NCBI GenBank assembly: GCA_937884915.1 | Contig: CALAAN010000346.1 | Coordinates: forward strand, 1-9,253 | Length of the DNA: 9,253 nucleotides | Reading direction: 5' to 3' | Source: an uncultured Oscillibacter sp. | GTDB lineage: Bacteria > Bacillota > Clostridia > Oscillospirales > Oscillospiraceae | Shown here: in pieces, positions 1 to 6,810 of the stretch | Numbering within the stretch: position 1 is the first letter of the stretch | Layout of the letters: the number at the start of each line of letters is the position of its first letter | The notes under the pieces: model-generated | What the model saw: only the letters and a program-made list of their open reading frames with translations | Told to the model about the DNA's origin: nothing | The model's database searches: none | Program-made: the position numbers and the translations under genes

Positions 1-227
1 CGCGCCTTACTACCGTGAGGCGCGAGTGACGTTACCTTGGCGGCAGACTGCCTGCGGAATGCGGCATTGCTTCGCTCGCCGCATTGATGAGTCTGGCGGT
101 AGACGGGAATTAGTCAGCACCTGCGCAAGATTGGCAGAGCGGCAGCGGATGATAGAAGCAGAGGCAAGTCGTATAGCAACGCTAAACGCGGCAACGCCGC
201 GCGCAGGCATTCCCATTCCGGAGGCAT

Positions 228-273
228 AAAGGCCATTCAAGATTGAAACTGCCAATCTAAACGCCTTTCTTTT
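228..273 (+). terminator. Possible nested-stem terminator
   Basis: An outer stem, AAAGGC 228-233 with GCCTTT 263-268, encloses an inner stem, AGATTG 240-245 with CAATCT 253-258. A broken T-run (266-273) follows. It could end transcription entering from the left edge of the window. The internal loops make it weaker than a classical terminator. Confidence 0.35.
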
Positions 274-297
274 GGACGGGCACCGCCCGTTTTCTTT
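274..297 (+). terminator. Probable rho-independent terminator
   Basis: ACGGGC (276-281), loop ACC, GCCCGT (285-290), then TTTTCTTT. Two G-U pairs can extend the stem to 274. The T-tract also forms the left arm of a second perfect hairpin (290-299/302-311), so the two structures exclude each other in RNA. It probably insulates dtd from upstream transcription. Confidence 0.45.
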
Positions 298-407
298 CCA
301 CGGAAAGAAAATGGGGGGTGCATCACGTGCAGCGCCTGCGGCGCTGCTTCCCCCGCGCAAAGCGCGGAAAATACCCTCCCCCTTTGGGGATAAAAAAGGA
401 GAAAAAC

Positions 408-872
408 ATGCGAGCAGTATTGACCAAAGTAAAACACGCCTCCGTTACAATCGACGGGACCGTCAAGGGCAAAATCGGCAGGGGCTTTTTGATCCTGCTG
501 GGCGTTGCGCCGGACGACACGGAAGAAAAATGCCGCAAGATGGCGGACAAGCTCTGCTCGCTGCGCATTTTTGACGACGAGAACGACAAGATCAACCTCT
601 CCCTCGACGATGTCGGCGGCGAGCTTTTGGTCGTTTCGCAGTTCACACTCTACGGCAACTGCCGCAAGGGCCGCCGTCCCGAATTTTTAAGCGCCGCGCG
701 GCCGGAGATCGCCATCCCGATGTACGAAAAATTTGTGGACATCTGCCGCGAAAAGGGCTACCATGTCGAGACCGGCGAGTTCGGCGCGCACATGGAGGTC
801 GAATCGCTCAACGACGGGCCGTTCACGCTGATCGTGGACTCCGCCGATTTAGACGCACCGAAAAAGCAGTAA
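408..872 (+). CDS. dtd: D-aminoacyl-tRNA deacylase (D-Tyr-tRNA deacylase)
   Basis: A 154-residue cytoplasmic protein that hydrolyses D-aminoacyl-tRNAs (and Gly-tRNA-Ala), releasing tRNA and keeping D-amino acids out of proteins. The length matches the bacterial family (about 150). Both signature motifs are present: SQFTLYG at residues 77-83 and the NDGPFT segment with the Gly-cisPro pair at 135-140, which excludes L-aminoacyl substrates. The start MRAVLTKVKHASVTIDG is typical of the family, and ATG 408 has AAGGAG at 396-401 with 6-base spacing. The frame is open upstream to 318, but that extension crosses the leader hairpins and has no binding site. The MBL-fold gene begins 17 bases after the stop, so the two are probably cotranscribed. 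In many Firmicutes this gene follows relA. Confidence 0.95.
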   Translation: MRAVLTKVKHASVTIDGTVKGKIGRGFLILLGVAPDDTEEKCRKMADKLCSLRIFDDENDKINLSLDDVGGELLVVSQFTLYGNCRKGRRPEFLSAARPEIAIPMYEKFVDICREKGYHVETGEFGAHMEVESLNDGPFTLIVDSADLDAPKKQ

Positions 873-889
873 AGAAAGGGGTATTTCTC

Positions 890-1501
890 ATGAAAGTCAT
901 CACCACCGTCGTCGGCTCCTTGCAGACGAATTGCTACCTGCTCATCGACGAGGAAACGAAGTCCGCCGCGCTCATCGATCCGGGCGACGAGGCGGAAAGA
1001 CTGCTCGCGCTCGTCAAAAGCGAGGGCGTCACGCTCAAATATATTCTCCTGACCCACGGACATCGCGACCACACGCTCGCCGTGCCCGCGCTCAAAAAGG
1101 CGCTGCCGGACGTGCCCGTCTACATCGGCGAGGCCGACGCTCACTCCACCGGCATCTACCACTATCCGATGGCCGATCTTGTGCCCGACCTCAAATACTA
1201 CGGCGAGGGCGATACGCTGCCGCTCGGCTCGCTCACGATCAAGGTTCTCGCCACGCCGGGCCACACGCTCGGCGGCGTGACGCTGCTGGTCGGCGACGCG
1301 ATGTTCCCCGGCGACACGCTGTTTGCAGGCTCGATGGGCCGCACGGACCTTCCCGGCGGCAACGACGCGCAGATGCTCTTCTCCCTGCGCCGCCTCGGCG
1401 AGCTGAAGAAGGACTACACCGTCTACCCCGGCCACATGAATTCCACAACGCTCGCGCGCGAAAAGGCGATGAACCCATATCTGCGTCAGGCGTTGCGATA
1501 A
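890..1501 (+). CDS. Metallo-beta-lactamase-fold hydrolase (glyoxalase II-like)
   Basis: A 203-residue cytoplasmic metal-dependent hydrolase of the short glyoxalase II-like class. The binuclear metal site is complete: THGHRDH at residues 55-61, PGH with His125, GDTLF with Asp142, and YPGH with His182. The N-terminal NCYLL-IDPG pattern (residues 14-32) is the usual first beta-sandwich of the family. It lacks the C-terminal substrate domain of true GloB proteins (about 250 residues), so glutathione thioester hydrolysis cannot be assumed; the substrate is unknown. GGGG at 878-881 lies 8 bases before the ATG. The gene sits between dtd and hemZ, a conserved Firmicutes order, and is probably in one operon with them. 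Family assignment is firm, function is not. Confidence 0.9.
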   Translation: MKVITTVVGSLQTNCYLLIDEETKSAALIDPGDEAERLLALVKSEGVTLKYILLTHGHRDHTLAVPALKKALPDVPVYIGEADAHSTGIYHYPMADLVPDLKYYGEGDTLPLGSLTIKVLATPGHTLGGVTLLVGDAMFPGDTLFAGSMGRTDLPGGNDAQMLFSLRRLGELKKDYTVYPGHMNSTTLAREKAMNPYLRQALR

Positions 1502-1516
1502 AGGACAAGAAACCAC

Positions 1517-2986
1517 ATGAAACTTGAGCTCATTGGGCATGATGAAAAATACGCGCTGGAGCAGAGCTTGCTCACGCTCTTCCCCGGTGAAAAGCCCGTT
1601 TACGGCACGGTTGACGAAACCGCCGACGCACACTGGGCGCGCGTAACGCTTGCCGAAGAGAATGACCGCGTGCAGGTGACGACGGAGCTGGGCGTGGACG
1701 GCAAGTCCGCCGCCCACAGCTACGACTGTCCCCTCTCCGGCACGGAATATGAAAAGGAGGGGCAGCGCCGCCACGCCGTCGGCATCAGCTTTTTCGGCGC
1801 GGCGAAGGACCTTCTCGGCATCTCGCCCGCGTGGGGGAGCCTCACCGGCGTGCGCCCCAGCAAGGTCGCGCTCTCGCTGATCCGCGAGGGCGGCAAAAAG
1901 CGGGCGGAAAAGGAATTGCAGGAGCTCTACTGCGTCACGCCCGCGCGCGCCCGCCTCGCCATCGAGGCGGCGGACGCCGGGATCCGCGCCGCGGCGGAGC
2001 TGGAGCCGAACGACATCTCGCTCTATGTCGGCATCCCGTTCTGCCCGACGCGGTGCGCGTATTGCAGCTTCGTGGCGCAGAGCGTCGAAAAGTCGTTCTC
2101 GCTCGTCGAGCCATATTTAGAGGCGCTTTTCGACGAGATCACCGCGGCGGGGCAGCTCGTGCGCAACCTGGGGCTGAACGTCAAGTCATTCTACATGGGC
2201 GGCGGCACGCCGACCACGCTGACCGCCGACCAGATGGACCGCCTGCTCACGAAATTGGAGCAGAATTTTGATTTTAACGGTCTCACCGAGCTCACGATCG
2301 AGGCGGGCCGCCCCGACACGATCGACGAAGAAAAGCTGCGCGTGCTGCGCGCGCACAACACCACGCGCGTTTCCATCAACCCCCAGACGATGGAGGACAA
2401 TGTCCTCGCGGCCATCGGCCGCCGCCACACGGCGGACGACATCCGCCGCGCGATGGAGCAGGTGAAAAACGCGAATTTCCCGCACGTCAACATGGATTTG
2501 ATCGCGGGTCTGCCAGAGGACACGCCCGAGGGCTTTGCCGGGAGCCTCGACGAGGTCATCTCAATGGGCGCGGACAACATCACGGTGCACACGCTGTCGC
2601 TCAAAAAGGGCAGCCGCATCATGCTCGAGGGCAGCCGTATCCCCGGCGCGGACGAGGTCTCGCAAATGCTGGACTATGCCGACCCCACGCTGCGTAAGAA
2701 TGGTTTTGCCCCCTATTACCTCTACCGTCAGAAGTACATGTCCGGCAGCTTTGAAAATGTCGGCTGGACGAAACCCGGCGGCACGGGGCTCTACAACATC
2801 TACATCATGGAAGAGCTGCACTCCATCCTCTCGCTCGGCGCGGGCGGCTCGACCAAGATGGTCGGCGGCGGACAGATCCGCCGCGCGTTCAACGCCAAAT
2901 ACCCGCGCGAATACATCGACCGGCCCGAAAAGCGCCGCGCGAACCTGATGGACTTCGCCCGCTTTTACGCCGAACAAGGAGAATAA
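1517..2986 (+). CDS. hemZ: HemZ, oxygen-independent coproporphyrinogen dehydrogenase-like radical SAM protein
   Basis: A 489-residue radical-SAM protein, close in length to Bacillus HemZ (about 500). The cluster motif CPTRCAYCSF places Cys176, Cys180 and Cys183 around a [4Fe-4S] cluster that binds S-adenosylmethionine. GGGTPTT at 228-234 is the glycine-rich motif of the HemN/HemW/HemZ superfamily. The extra N-terminal domain of about 160 residues, and the CPTRC spelling, point to HemZ rather than HemW or HemN. The family is associated with anaerobic conversion of coproporphyrinogen III to protoporphyrinogen IX, but many heme-less Clostridia keep hemZ alone, so its true substrate here is uncertain. 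It starts 15 bases after the MBL gene; the binding site AAGGA (1501-1505) overlaps that gene's stop codon. The next gene starts 2 bases after its stop. Confidence 0.9.
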   Translation: MKLELIGHDEKYALEQSLLTLFPGEKPVYGTVDETADAHWARVTLAEENDRVQVTTELGVDGKSAAHSYDCPLSGTEYEKEGQRRHAVGISFFGAAKDLLGISPAWGSLTGVRPSKVALSLIREGGKKRAEKELQELYCVTPARARLAIEAADAGIRAAAELEPNDISLYVGIPFCPTRCAYCSFVAQSVEKSFSLVEPYLEALFDEITAAGQLVRNLGLNVKSFYMGGGTPTTLTADQMDRLLTKLEQNFDFNGLTELTIEAGRPDTIDEEKLRVLRAHNTTRVSINPQTMEDNVLAAIGRRHTADDIRRAMEQVKNANFPHVNMDLIAGLPEDTPEGFAGSLDEVISMGADNITVHTLSLKKGSRIMLEGSRIPGADEVSQMLDYADPTLRKNGFAPYYLYRQKYMSGSFENVGWTKPGGTGLYNIYIMEELHSILSLGAGGSTKMVGGGQIRRAFNAKYPREYIDRPEKRRANLMDFARFYAEQGE

Positions 2987-2988
2987 CG

Positions 2989-3852
2989 ATGAATAAGAGT
3001 GATTTCTTTCCCGCCGATGCGGTCAAGCCGCACTTTACCTATGCCGATTACTGCGAGAGCGCCGACATGATCGCCGCCCACCTCGGCGAGTTCCGTCCCG
3101 AGGTGCTGCTGGTGCTCGGCAGCGGCCTCGGCTTTCTCGGCGACCGCGTCGAGGCGCGCACCTGCGTGAGCTATGTGGACATCCCGCACTTCCGCGCATC
3201 CACCGCGCCGGGACATGAGGGCCGCTTCGTCTTCGGGATGCTGCGCGGCAAGCGCGTTGCGGTCATGCAGGGCCGCATGCACTGCTACGAGGGTTACACG
3301 ATGGAGGACGCCGCCTACGCCTGCCGCGTCATCCGCTTACTCGGCGCAAAGACGATGATCGTGACGAACGCCGCGGGCGCGGTGAACACCGATTATCAGG
3401 CGGGCGACCTGATGCTCATTTCCGACCACATCAAGCTCTTCGACTTCGGCCCGCTCTGGGGGCCGAACATTGAAGAGTTCGGCACGCGTTTCCCCGATAT
3501 GTCCAACGTCTACTCCCCCCGCCTGCGCGAGCTTGCCAAGGAGGTCGCCAGGGAGCAGGACCTCACGCTGCGCGAGGGCGTTTACATGTACTTCCCCGGC
3601 CCGCAGTTTGAAACGCCCGCTGAGGTGCGCGCCGCGCGCGTGCTCGGCGCGGACGCCGTGGGCATGTCCACCGTGCCGGAGGCCATCGCCGCCGCGCACT
3701 GCGGGTATGAAATTCTCGGCGTGACGCTGTGTGCCAACATGGCCGCGGGCGTGCTGCCCCAGCCGCTCTCCGGCGAGGAGGTCAACGAGATGGCCGAACA
3801 GTCGGCCCCGCACTTCTCCTCGCTCATCCTCGGCTGCCTTGAGCGGCTGTAA
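2989..3852 (+). CDS. punA: Purine nucleoside phosphorylase, trimeric (PNP family 2)
   Basis: A 287-residue cytoplasmic enzyme that splits purine ribo- and deoxyribonucleosides with phosphate to free base and (deoxy)ribose-1-phosphate, for purine salvage. Length and motifs fit the trimeric class: LGSGLG at 43-48, GHEGRF with phosphate-binding His76, QGRMHCYEGY at 94-103, VTNAAGA near 125, GPQFETPAE at 204-212 with Glu208 (base-contacting in the human enzyme), VGMST near 224-228, and Asn250, matching the Asn that favours 6-oxopurines. Two family-typical segments deviate: DHIN reads DHIK at 146-149, and the usual NPL reads GPL at 154-156. AAGGAG lies just before the stop of hemZ, and only 2 bases separate the genes, so translation is probably coupled. 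pupG would be the Bacillus name. Confidence 0.9.
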   Translation: MNKSDFFPADAVKPHFTYADYCESADMIAAHLGEFRPEVLLVLGSGLGFLGDRVEARTCVSYVDIPHFRASTAPGHEGRFVFGMLRGKRVAVMQGRMHCYEGYTMEDAAYACRVIRLLGAKTMIVTNAAGAVNTDYQAGDLMLISDHIKLFDFGPLWGPNIEEFGTRFPDMSNVYSPRLRELAKEVAREQDLTLREGVYMYFPGPQFETPAEVRAARVLGADAVGMSTVPEAIAAAHCGYEILGVTLCANMAAGVLPQPLSGEEVNEMAEQSAPHFSSLILGCLERL

Positions 3853-3893
3853 CACAGTTTATTTCAGCTAAGAAGGAAAAGGTCGAAATTTTA

Positions 3894-5498
3894 ATGGCTA
3901 CGGAAAAGAAACAGTCCTTTTTCGGCGGCGCGGCAGTGTTGGCCGCCGGCGTCGTCATCGTGAAGATCATCGGCGCGCTCTTCAAAATTCCGCTTGCGAA
4001 CATCCTGAGCGAGACGGGCAACGCCGACTTCAACAACGCCTATAACATCTACGCCGTGCTGCTGACCATCTCGACCGCGGGACTTCCCGTGGCGCTCTCG
4101 AAGATGATCTCTGAGGCGAAGACGCTCGGGCGCGAGCGTCAGGCGCGGCGCGTGCTCAAGGTGTCGTTCGCCGCGTTTTTGACGCTCGGCGTCATCTCGT
4201 TTGTCATCATGTGGTTCGGCAACGAAAAGTGCGCGGCGCTTCTCAATAACCCGAACGCCGCCTACGGCATCAAGGCGCTCGCCCCGGGCGTTGTGTGCGT
4301 CGGCTGCCTTGCCGCGTTCCGCGGCTTTGCACAGGGCAGCTTCCGCATGACGCCGACCGCCGTCTCGCAGATCATCGAGGCGGTCAGCAAGCTCTTCATC
4401 GGCCTTGGCCTTTCGATGTACGTCGTGAGCCTTGGGTACGAGGACTACATTGCCGCGGCCGCAGCCATCGTCGGCGTGACGGCCGGCTCGGTGCTCGCGC
4501 TCGTCTACATGCTCATCGACTATCTGCGCCACCGCCCGCGCTCTGCGGGTACGGACACGCCGGACGCCTCCGGCGCGATCCTGAAGCGTCTGCTCTCCAT
4601 CGCCATTCCCATCACACTGTCGGCCTCGATGGTGTCGATCATCACGCTGATCGACACGTCGCTCGTGCAGGGCCAGCTCCAGAACGCGCTGGGCTACACG
4701 CTCAAGGAAACGCGCCACCTCTACGGCACGTATTCCTCGGGCATGAACCTCTACAACCTGCCGTCGTCGATGATGACGGCGCTGACGATCTCCGTCATCC
4801 CGACGGTGTCGGCCTCCCTTGCGCGCAACGACCGCGTGCATACGTCCCGCGTCATCAACTCGTCGCTGCGCGTCACGGGGCTCATGGCCTTCCCGATGGG
4901 CCTTGGCCTCTGGGCGCTGGCCGAGCCCATTATGAAGCTCTGCTACCCGCGCTACGACAGCGAGCTCGGCGGCTCGCTTCTGGCGGTGCTCGGCATCGCG
5001 AGCATGTTCGTCTGTCTGATGCTGATCTCAAACTCCATTCTGCAGTCCTATGGCCGCGTGCATGTGCCGGTTTTCACGATGCTCATCGGCGGCGTCGTCA
5101 AGATCATCTTCAACTACAACCTCACCGCCGTGCCGTCCATCAACATCCACGCAGCGCCCTACGGCACGCTCGTGTGCTTTGTGATCGTCGCATCGCTCAA
5201 CCTCTTTTTCGTCTACCGCACGATGGAGGATAAGCCGAACTACTTCAAGGTCTTTGCAAAGCCGCTGATTGCGTCGCTCGTGATGGCCGTGTGCGCCAGA
5301 TTCTCCTACCGCTTCTTCGCCGCCCATATCGCGCTCGGCGGCGCGACCACGACGCAGATCGTGAACGTCGGTCTCGCGGTCGTGCTGGCGGTCATCGTGT
5401 ACGTCGCGCTTGTCCTCGCGCTGCGGATCGTCACGCGCGACGACCTCGCGCTGCTGCCCAAGGGCGAAAAGCTCGCCCGCATCCTGCATGTGCGCTGA
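3894..5498 (+). CDS. SpoVB/YabM-type MOP-superfamily flippase
   Basis: A 534-residue polytopic membrane protein with about 14 hydrophobic segments, as in SpoVB, YabM and MurJ-like lipid-linked oligosaccharide flippases. Family signatures are the N-terminal GALFKIPLANIL (residues 27-38), NIYAVLLTISTAGLPVALSK (51-70) and FRGFAQG...MTPTAVSQIIE (142-162). The length is close to Bacillus SpoVB (518). The family moves lipid-linked cell-wall or polysaccharide precursors across the cytoplasmic membrane; SpoVB is needed for spore cortex formation. Gene order (flippase, mazG, rqcP, yabP, yabQ, divIC) matches Bacillus yabM through divIC, so it is more likely the YabM counterpart than SpoVB proper; the exact substrate cannot be told. 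A purine-rich AAGGAAAAGG at 3873-3882 precedes the ATG. The 41-base gap from the phosphorylase gene shows no terminator. Confidence 0.88.
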   Translation: MATEKKQSFFGGAAVLAAGVVIVKIIGALFKIPLANILSETGNADFNNAYNIYAVLLTISTAGLPVALSKMISEAKTLGRERQARRVLKVSFAAFLTLGVISFVIMWFGNEKCAALLNNPNAAYGIKALAPGVVCVGCLAAFRGFAQGSFRMTPTAVSQIIEAVSKLFIGLGLSMYVVSLGYEDYIAAAAAIVGVTAGSVLALVYMLIDYLRHRPRSAGTDTPDASGAILKRLLSIAIPITLSASMVSIITLIDTSLVQGQLQNALGYTLKETRHLYGTYSSGMNLYNLPSSMMTALTISVIPTVSASLARNDRVHTSRVINSSLRVTGLMAFPMGLGLWALAEPIMKLCYPRYDSELGGSLLAVLGIASMFVCLMLISNSILQSYGRVHVPVFTMLIGGVVKIIFNYNLTAVPSINIHAAPYGTLVCFVIVASLNLFFVYRTMEDKPNYFKVFAKPLIASLVMAVCARFSYRFFAAHIALGGATTTQIVNVGLAVVLAVIVYVALVLALRIVTRDDLALLPKGEKLARILHVR

Positions 5499-5502
5499 AA
5501 AC

Positions 5503-5518
5503 CCCTGAAAAATCAGGG
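5503..5518 (+). other. Short hairpin between flippase gene and mazG
   Basis: CCCTGA (5503-5508), loop AAAA, TCAGGG (5513-5518). No T-run follows on either strand, so it is unlikely to terminate. It may affect RNA stability or the balance between the two genes. An 8-base palindrome, TTGCGCAA, follows at 5522-5529. Confidence 0.35.
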
Positions 5519-5554
5519 AAATTGCGCAAAACACCTTGCAATGAGAGGGAATAT

Positions 5555-6349
5555 ATGATAAATTATCCTGAGAAAGATATCTACACTTATGACGACCTTG
5601 TCGACATTCTGCGCATTCTGCGCGCGCCGGGCGGATGCCCGTGGGACCGCGAGCAGACGCACGAGTCGAACCGCCGCAACTTTTTGGAGGAAGCCTACGA
5701 GGCTGCCGAGGCCTTCGACCTCGACGATCCGGAGCTGATGAAAGAAGAGCTCGGCGACGTGCTGATGCAGGTGCTTTTCAACATCCACATGGAGGAGGAA
5801 GCCGGCCGCTTCACGACCGGCGATGTCACCGACCACGTGGTGCGAAAGCTCATCTTCCGCCACCCGCACGTGTTTTCGAACACGCGGGCGGACGATAGCG
5901 AGCAGGTGCTCGTCAACTGGGACAAGCTCAAGCGGCAGGAAAAGGGCCAGCGCACCACCGCCGACGCGATGGATTCCGTCGCCCGTTCGCTCCCCGCCCT
6001 CTGGCGGGCGGACAAGCTGCAGAGCAAGGCCGCAAAGGCAGGCTTTGAGTTTGCGGACGTTTCCGGCGCGCTGGACAAGCTCGACGAGGAGACGCAGGAG
6101 CTGCGCTCCGCCGTCGAAAACGGCACGAACTTTGAAGAAGAGCTCGGCGACGTGCTGTTCGCCGCCGTCAAGGTCGGCCGCTTCTGCGGCGTCGACCCCG
6201 AAGCGGCGCTCACGAAGACCTGCGAAAAATTCATTGCGCGCTTCCGCAAGGTGGAAGAGGCGGTGAATGCGCGCGGCGAGGCTCTGTCCGCTCTCCCGCC
6301 CGATGAGCTGACGGCGCTGTGGAACGACGCCAAGCAACAACTCAGATGA
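5555..6349 (+). CDS. mazG: MazG nucleoside triphosphate pyrophosphohydrolase
   Basis: A 264-residue cytoplasmic enzyme, essentially the length of E. coli MazG (263). It hydrolyses NTPs and dNTPs to monophosphates and pyrophosphate, clearing non-canonical nucleotides and, in some bacteria, limiting ppGpp signalling. Two tandem all-alpha MazG domains are visible. The first has GGCPWDREQTHES near residues 26-38, EEAYE from Glu45 and EELGD at 64-68. The second has DEETQE at 177-182 and EELGD at 195-199. The start ATG 5555 follows GAGAGGG at 5543-5549; the frame is open to 5291, but there it overlaps the flippase gene. Bacillus YabN, at this position in the cluster, carries an extra N-terminal methylase domain that is absent here. 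Confidence 0.95.
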   Translation: MINYPEKDIYTYDDLVDILRILRAPGGCPWDREQTHESNRRNFLEEAYEAAEAFDLDDPELMKEELGDVLMQVLFNIHMEEEAGRFTTGDVTDHVVRKLIFRHPHVFSNTRADDSEQVLVNWDKLKRQEKGQRTTADAMDSVARSLPALWRADKLQSKAAKAGFEFADVSGALDKLDEETQELRSAVENGTNFEEELGDVLFAAVKVGRFCGVDPEAALTKTCEKFIARFRKVEEAVNARGEALSALPPDELTALWNDAKQQLR

Positions 6350-6351
6350 TC

Positions 6352-6369
6352 AAAAGCGGCAACGCTTTT
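6352..6369. terminator. Weak bidirectional hairpin after mazG
   Basis: AAAAGCG (6352-6358), loop GCAA of the stable GNRA type, CGCTTTT (6363-6369), with one more T following. The T-run is mostly used in the stem, so termination is probably partial. It may let some mazG transcripts read into the HU gene. Confidence 0.4.
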
Positions 6370-6383
6370 TGCTCATATACACC

Positions 6384-6417
6384 CCGGAGGCTCCGTCTCC
6401 GGACACTATTCAGGAGG
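6384..6417 (+). promoter_or_regulatory. HU leader hairpin and strong ribosome binding site
   Basis: CCGGAG (6384-6389), loop of 7 bases, CTCCGG (6397-6402) forms a 6-bp stem just upstream of AGGAGG (6412-6417), an ideal binding site 8 bases before ATG 6426. The loop-side strand (GAGGCTCC) could compete with the true site for ribosome access. I could not find a convincing -35/-10 pair for HU between 6350 and 6411. Confidence 0.4.
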
Positions 6418-6425
6418 ATCAAACG

Positions 6426-6701
6426 ATGAACAAGACTGAACTCATTGCTGCCGTGGCAGAAAAAGCCAGCATTTCCAAGAAGGAGTCCGAGGTTGTGATC
6501 AACGCTGCCCTCGACACCATTATCGACTCCCTGAAGAACGACGAGAAGGTTCAGCTCGTCGGCTTCGGCTCTTTCGAAACCAAGCACCGCGCTGAGCGCA
6601 CCGGCCGCAACCCCAAGACCAAGGAGAGCATCACCATCGCCGCTTCCAAGGTCCCCACGTTCAAGGCCGGCAAGGCGTTCAAGGACGCTGTCGCGGAGTA
6701 A
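6426..6701 (+). CDS. hup: HU-family nucleoid DNA-binding protein
   Basis: A 91-residue basic protein of HU length (about 90). It forms dimers that bind and bend DNA non-specifically and compact the nucleoid. MNKTELIAAVAEKA and the following helices are the dimerisation region. GFGSFE at residues 46-51 leads into the beta-arm segment RTGRNPKT (about 58-65), whose Pro intercalates in DNA. The chain ends with the usual VPTFKAGKAFKDAV. It has an excellent binding site and more gct/gtt codons than its neighbours, the usual mark of high expression. It sits between mazG and rqcP, a position HU does not occupy in the Bacillus cluster. A strong hairpin follows, so it is partly insulated. Confidence 0.97.
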   Translation: MNKTELIAAVAEKASISKKESEVVINAALDTIIDSLKNDEKVQLVGFGSFETKHRAERTGRNPKTKESITIAASKVPTFKAGKAFKDAVAE

Positions 6702-6728
6702 TTTCCCAGTCAAGCTCTTTCATCATCA

Positions 6729-6755
6729 AAACGGCGGCGCGCTGCGCCGCCGTTT
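6729..6755. terminator. Strong hairpin after HU gene
   Basis: A perfect 12-bp stem, AAACGGCGGCGC (6729-6740), loop GCT, with its complement at 6744-6755. The trailing T-run is only TTT before GAG, so termination may be incomplete on the + strand; the preceding AAAA gives a similar short tail on the minus strand. It probably sets the HU mRNA 3' end while allowing readthrough to rqcP. Confidence 0.65.
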
Positions 6756-6810
6756 GAGTTGGTGGAGCACTCTTTGATCCCGCATTTTCCCGAAAAGGAG
6801 ACGAATTTCC

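Larger units (their letters stand above)
1..389. repeat. Stem-loop-rich noncoding region upstream of dtd
   Basis: This 400-base stretch has no convincing gene. It holds a chain of short inverted repeats: 1-10/15-24 (10 bp, one G-U), 42-46/48-52, 58-65/78-85 (8 bp perfect), 91-94/101-104, 187-192/196-201, 240-245/253-258 nested in 228-233/263-268, 276-281/285-290, 290-299/302-311 (10 bp, 2-base loop), 329-336/340-347 (8 bp, 3-base loop), 353-358/362-367 and 379-382/386-389. Such density suggests intergenic palindromic repeats of the kind common in GC-rich Clostridia, but I cannot check copy number from one window. The + frame open over 2-229 uses many A/T-ending and rare codons (aga, ata, cta, tta), unlike every gene here, so I do not call it a gene. 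Confidence 0.6.

Noticed and set aside
26..229. A + strand open frame (67 codons from GTG, open to the window edge) ending just before a terminator-like hairpin
   Set aside because: Third-position composition and rare codons (aga, ata, cta, tta) differ from all genes here, no ribosome binding site precedes the GTG, the sequence is full of palindromes, and I recognise no domain. It could still be the 3' end of a foreign gene.
10..360. Minus-strand open frame of 116 codons
   Set aside because: It spans the stem-loop cluster, resembles no family, and overlaps both terminator candidates; open frames of this size are expected by chance at this GC content.
758..1774. Minus-strand open frame of 338 codons opposite dtd, the MBL gene and hemZ
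   Set aside because: It is antisense to three clearly identified genes; GC-rich third positions produce such shadows, and its composition (Arg, Val, Gly, His) is typical of one.
3891..5233. Long open frames overlapping the flippase gene (316 codons on minus, 312 codons on plus)
   Set aside because: The flippase reading has clear family motifs and membrane segments; the others are Arg/His/Asp-rich misreadings.
5291..5554. N-terminal extension of mazG
   Set aside because: It overlaps the flippase gene out of frame and is Arg-rich; ATG 5555 has a proper binding site and gives the usual family length.
5513..6340. Minus-strand open frame of 275 codons opposite mazG
   Set aside because: Antisense shadow of a well-supported gene with no binding site or domain.
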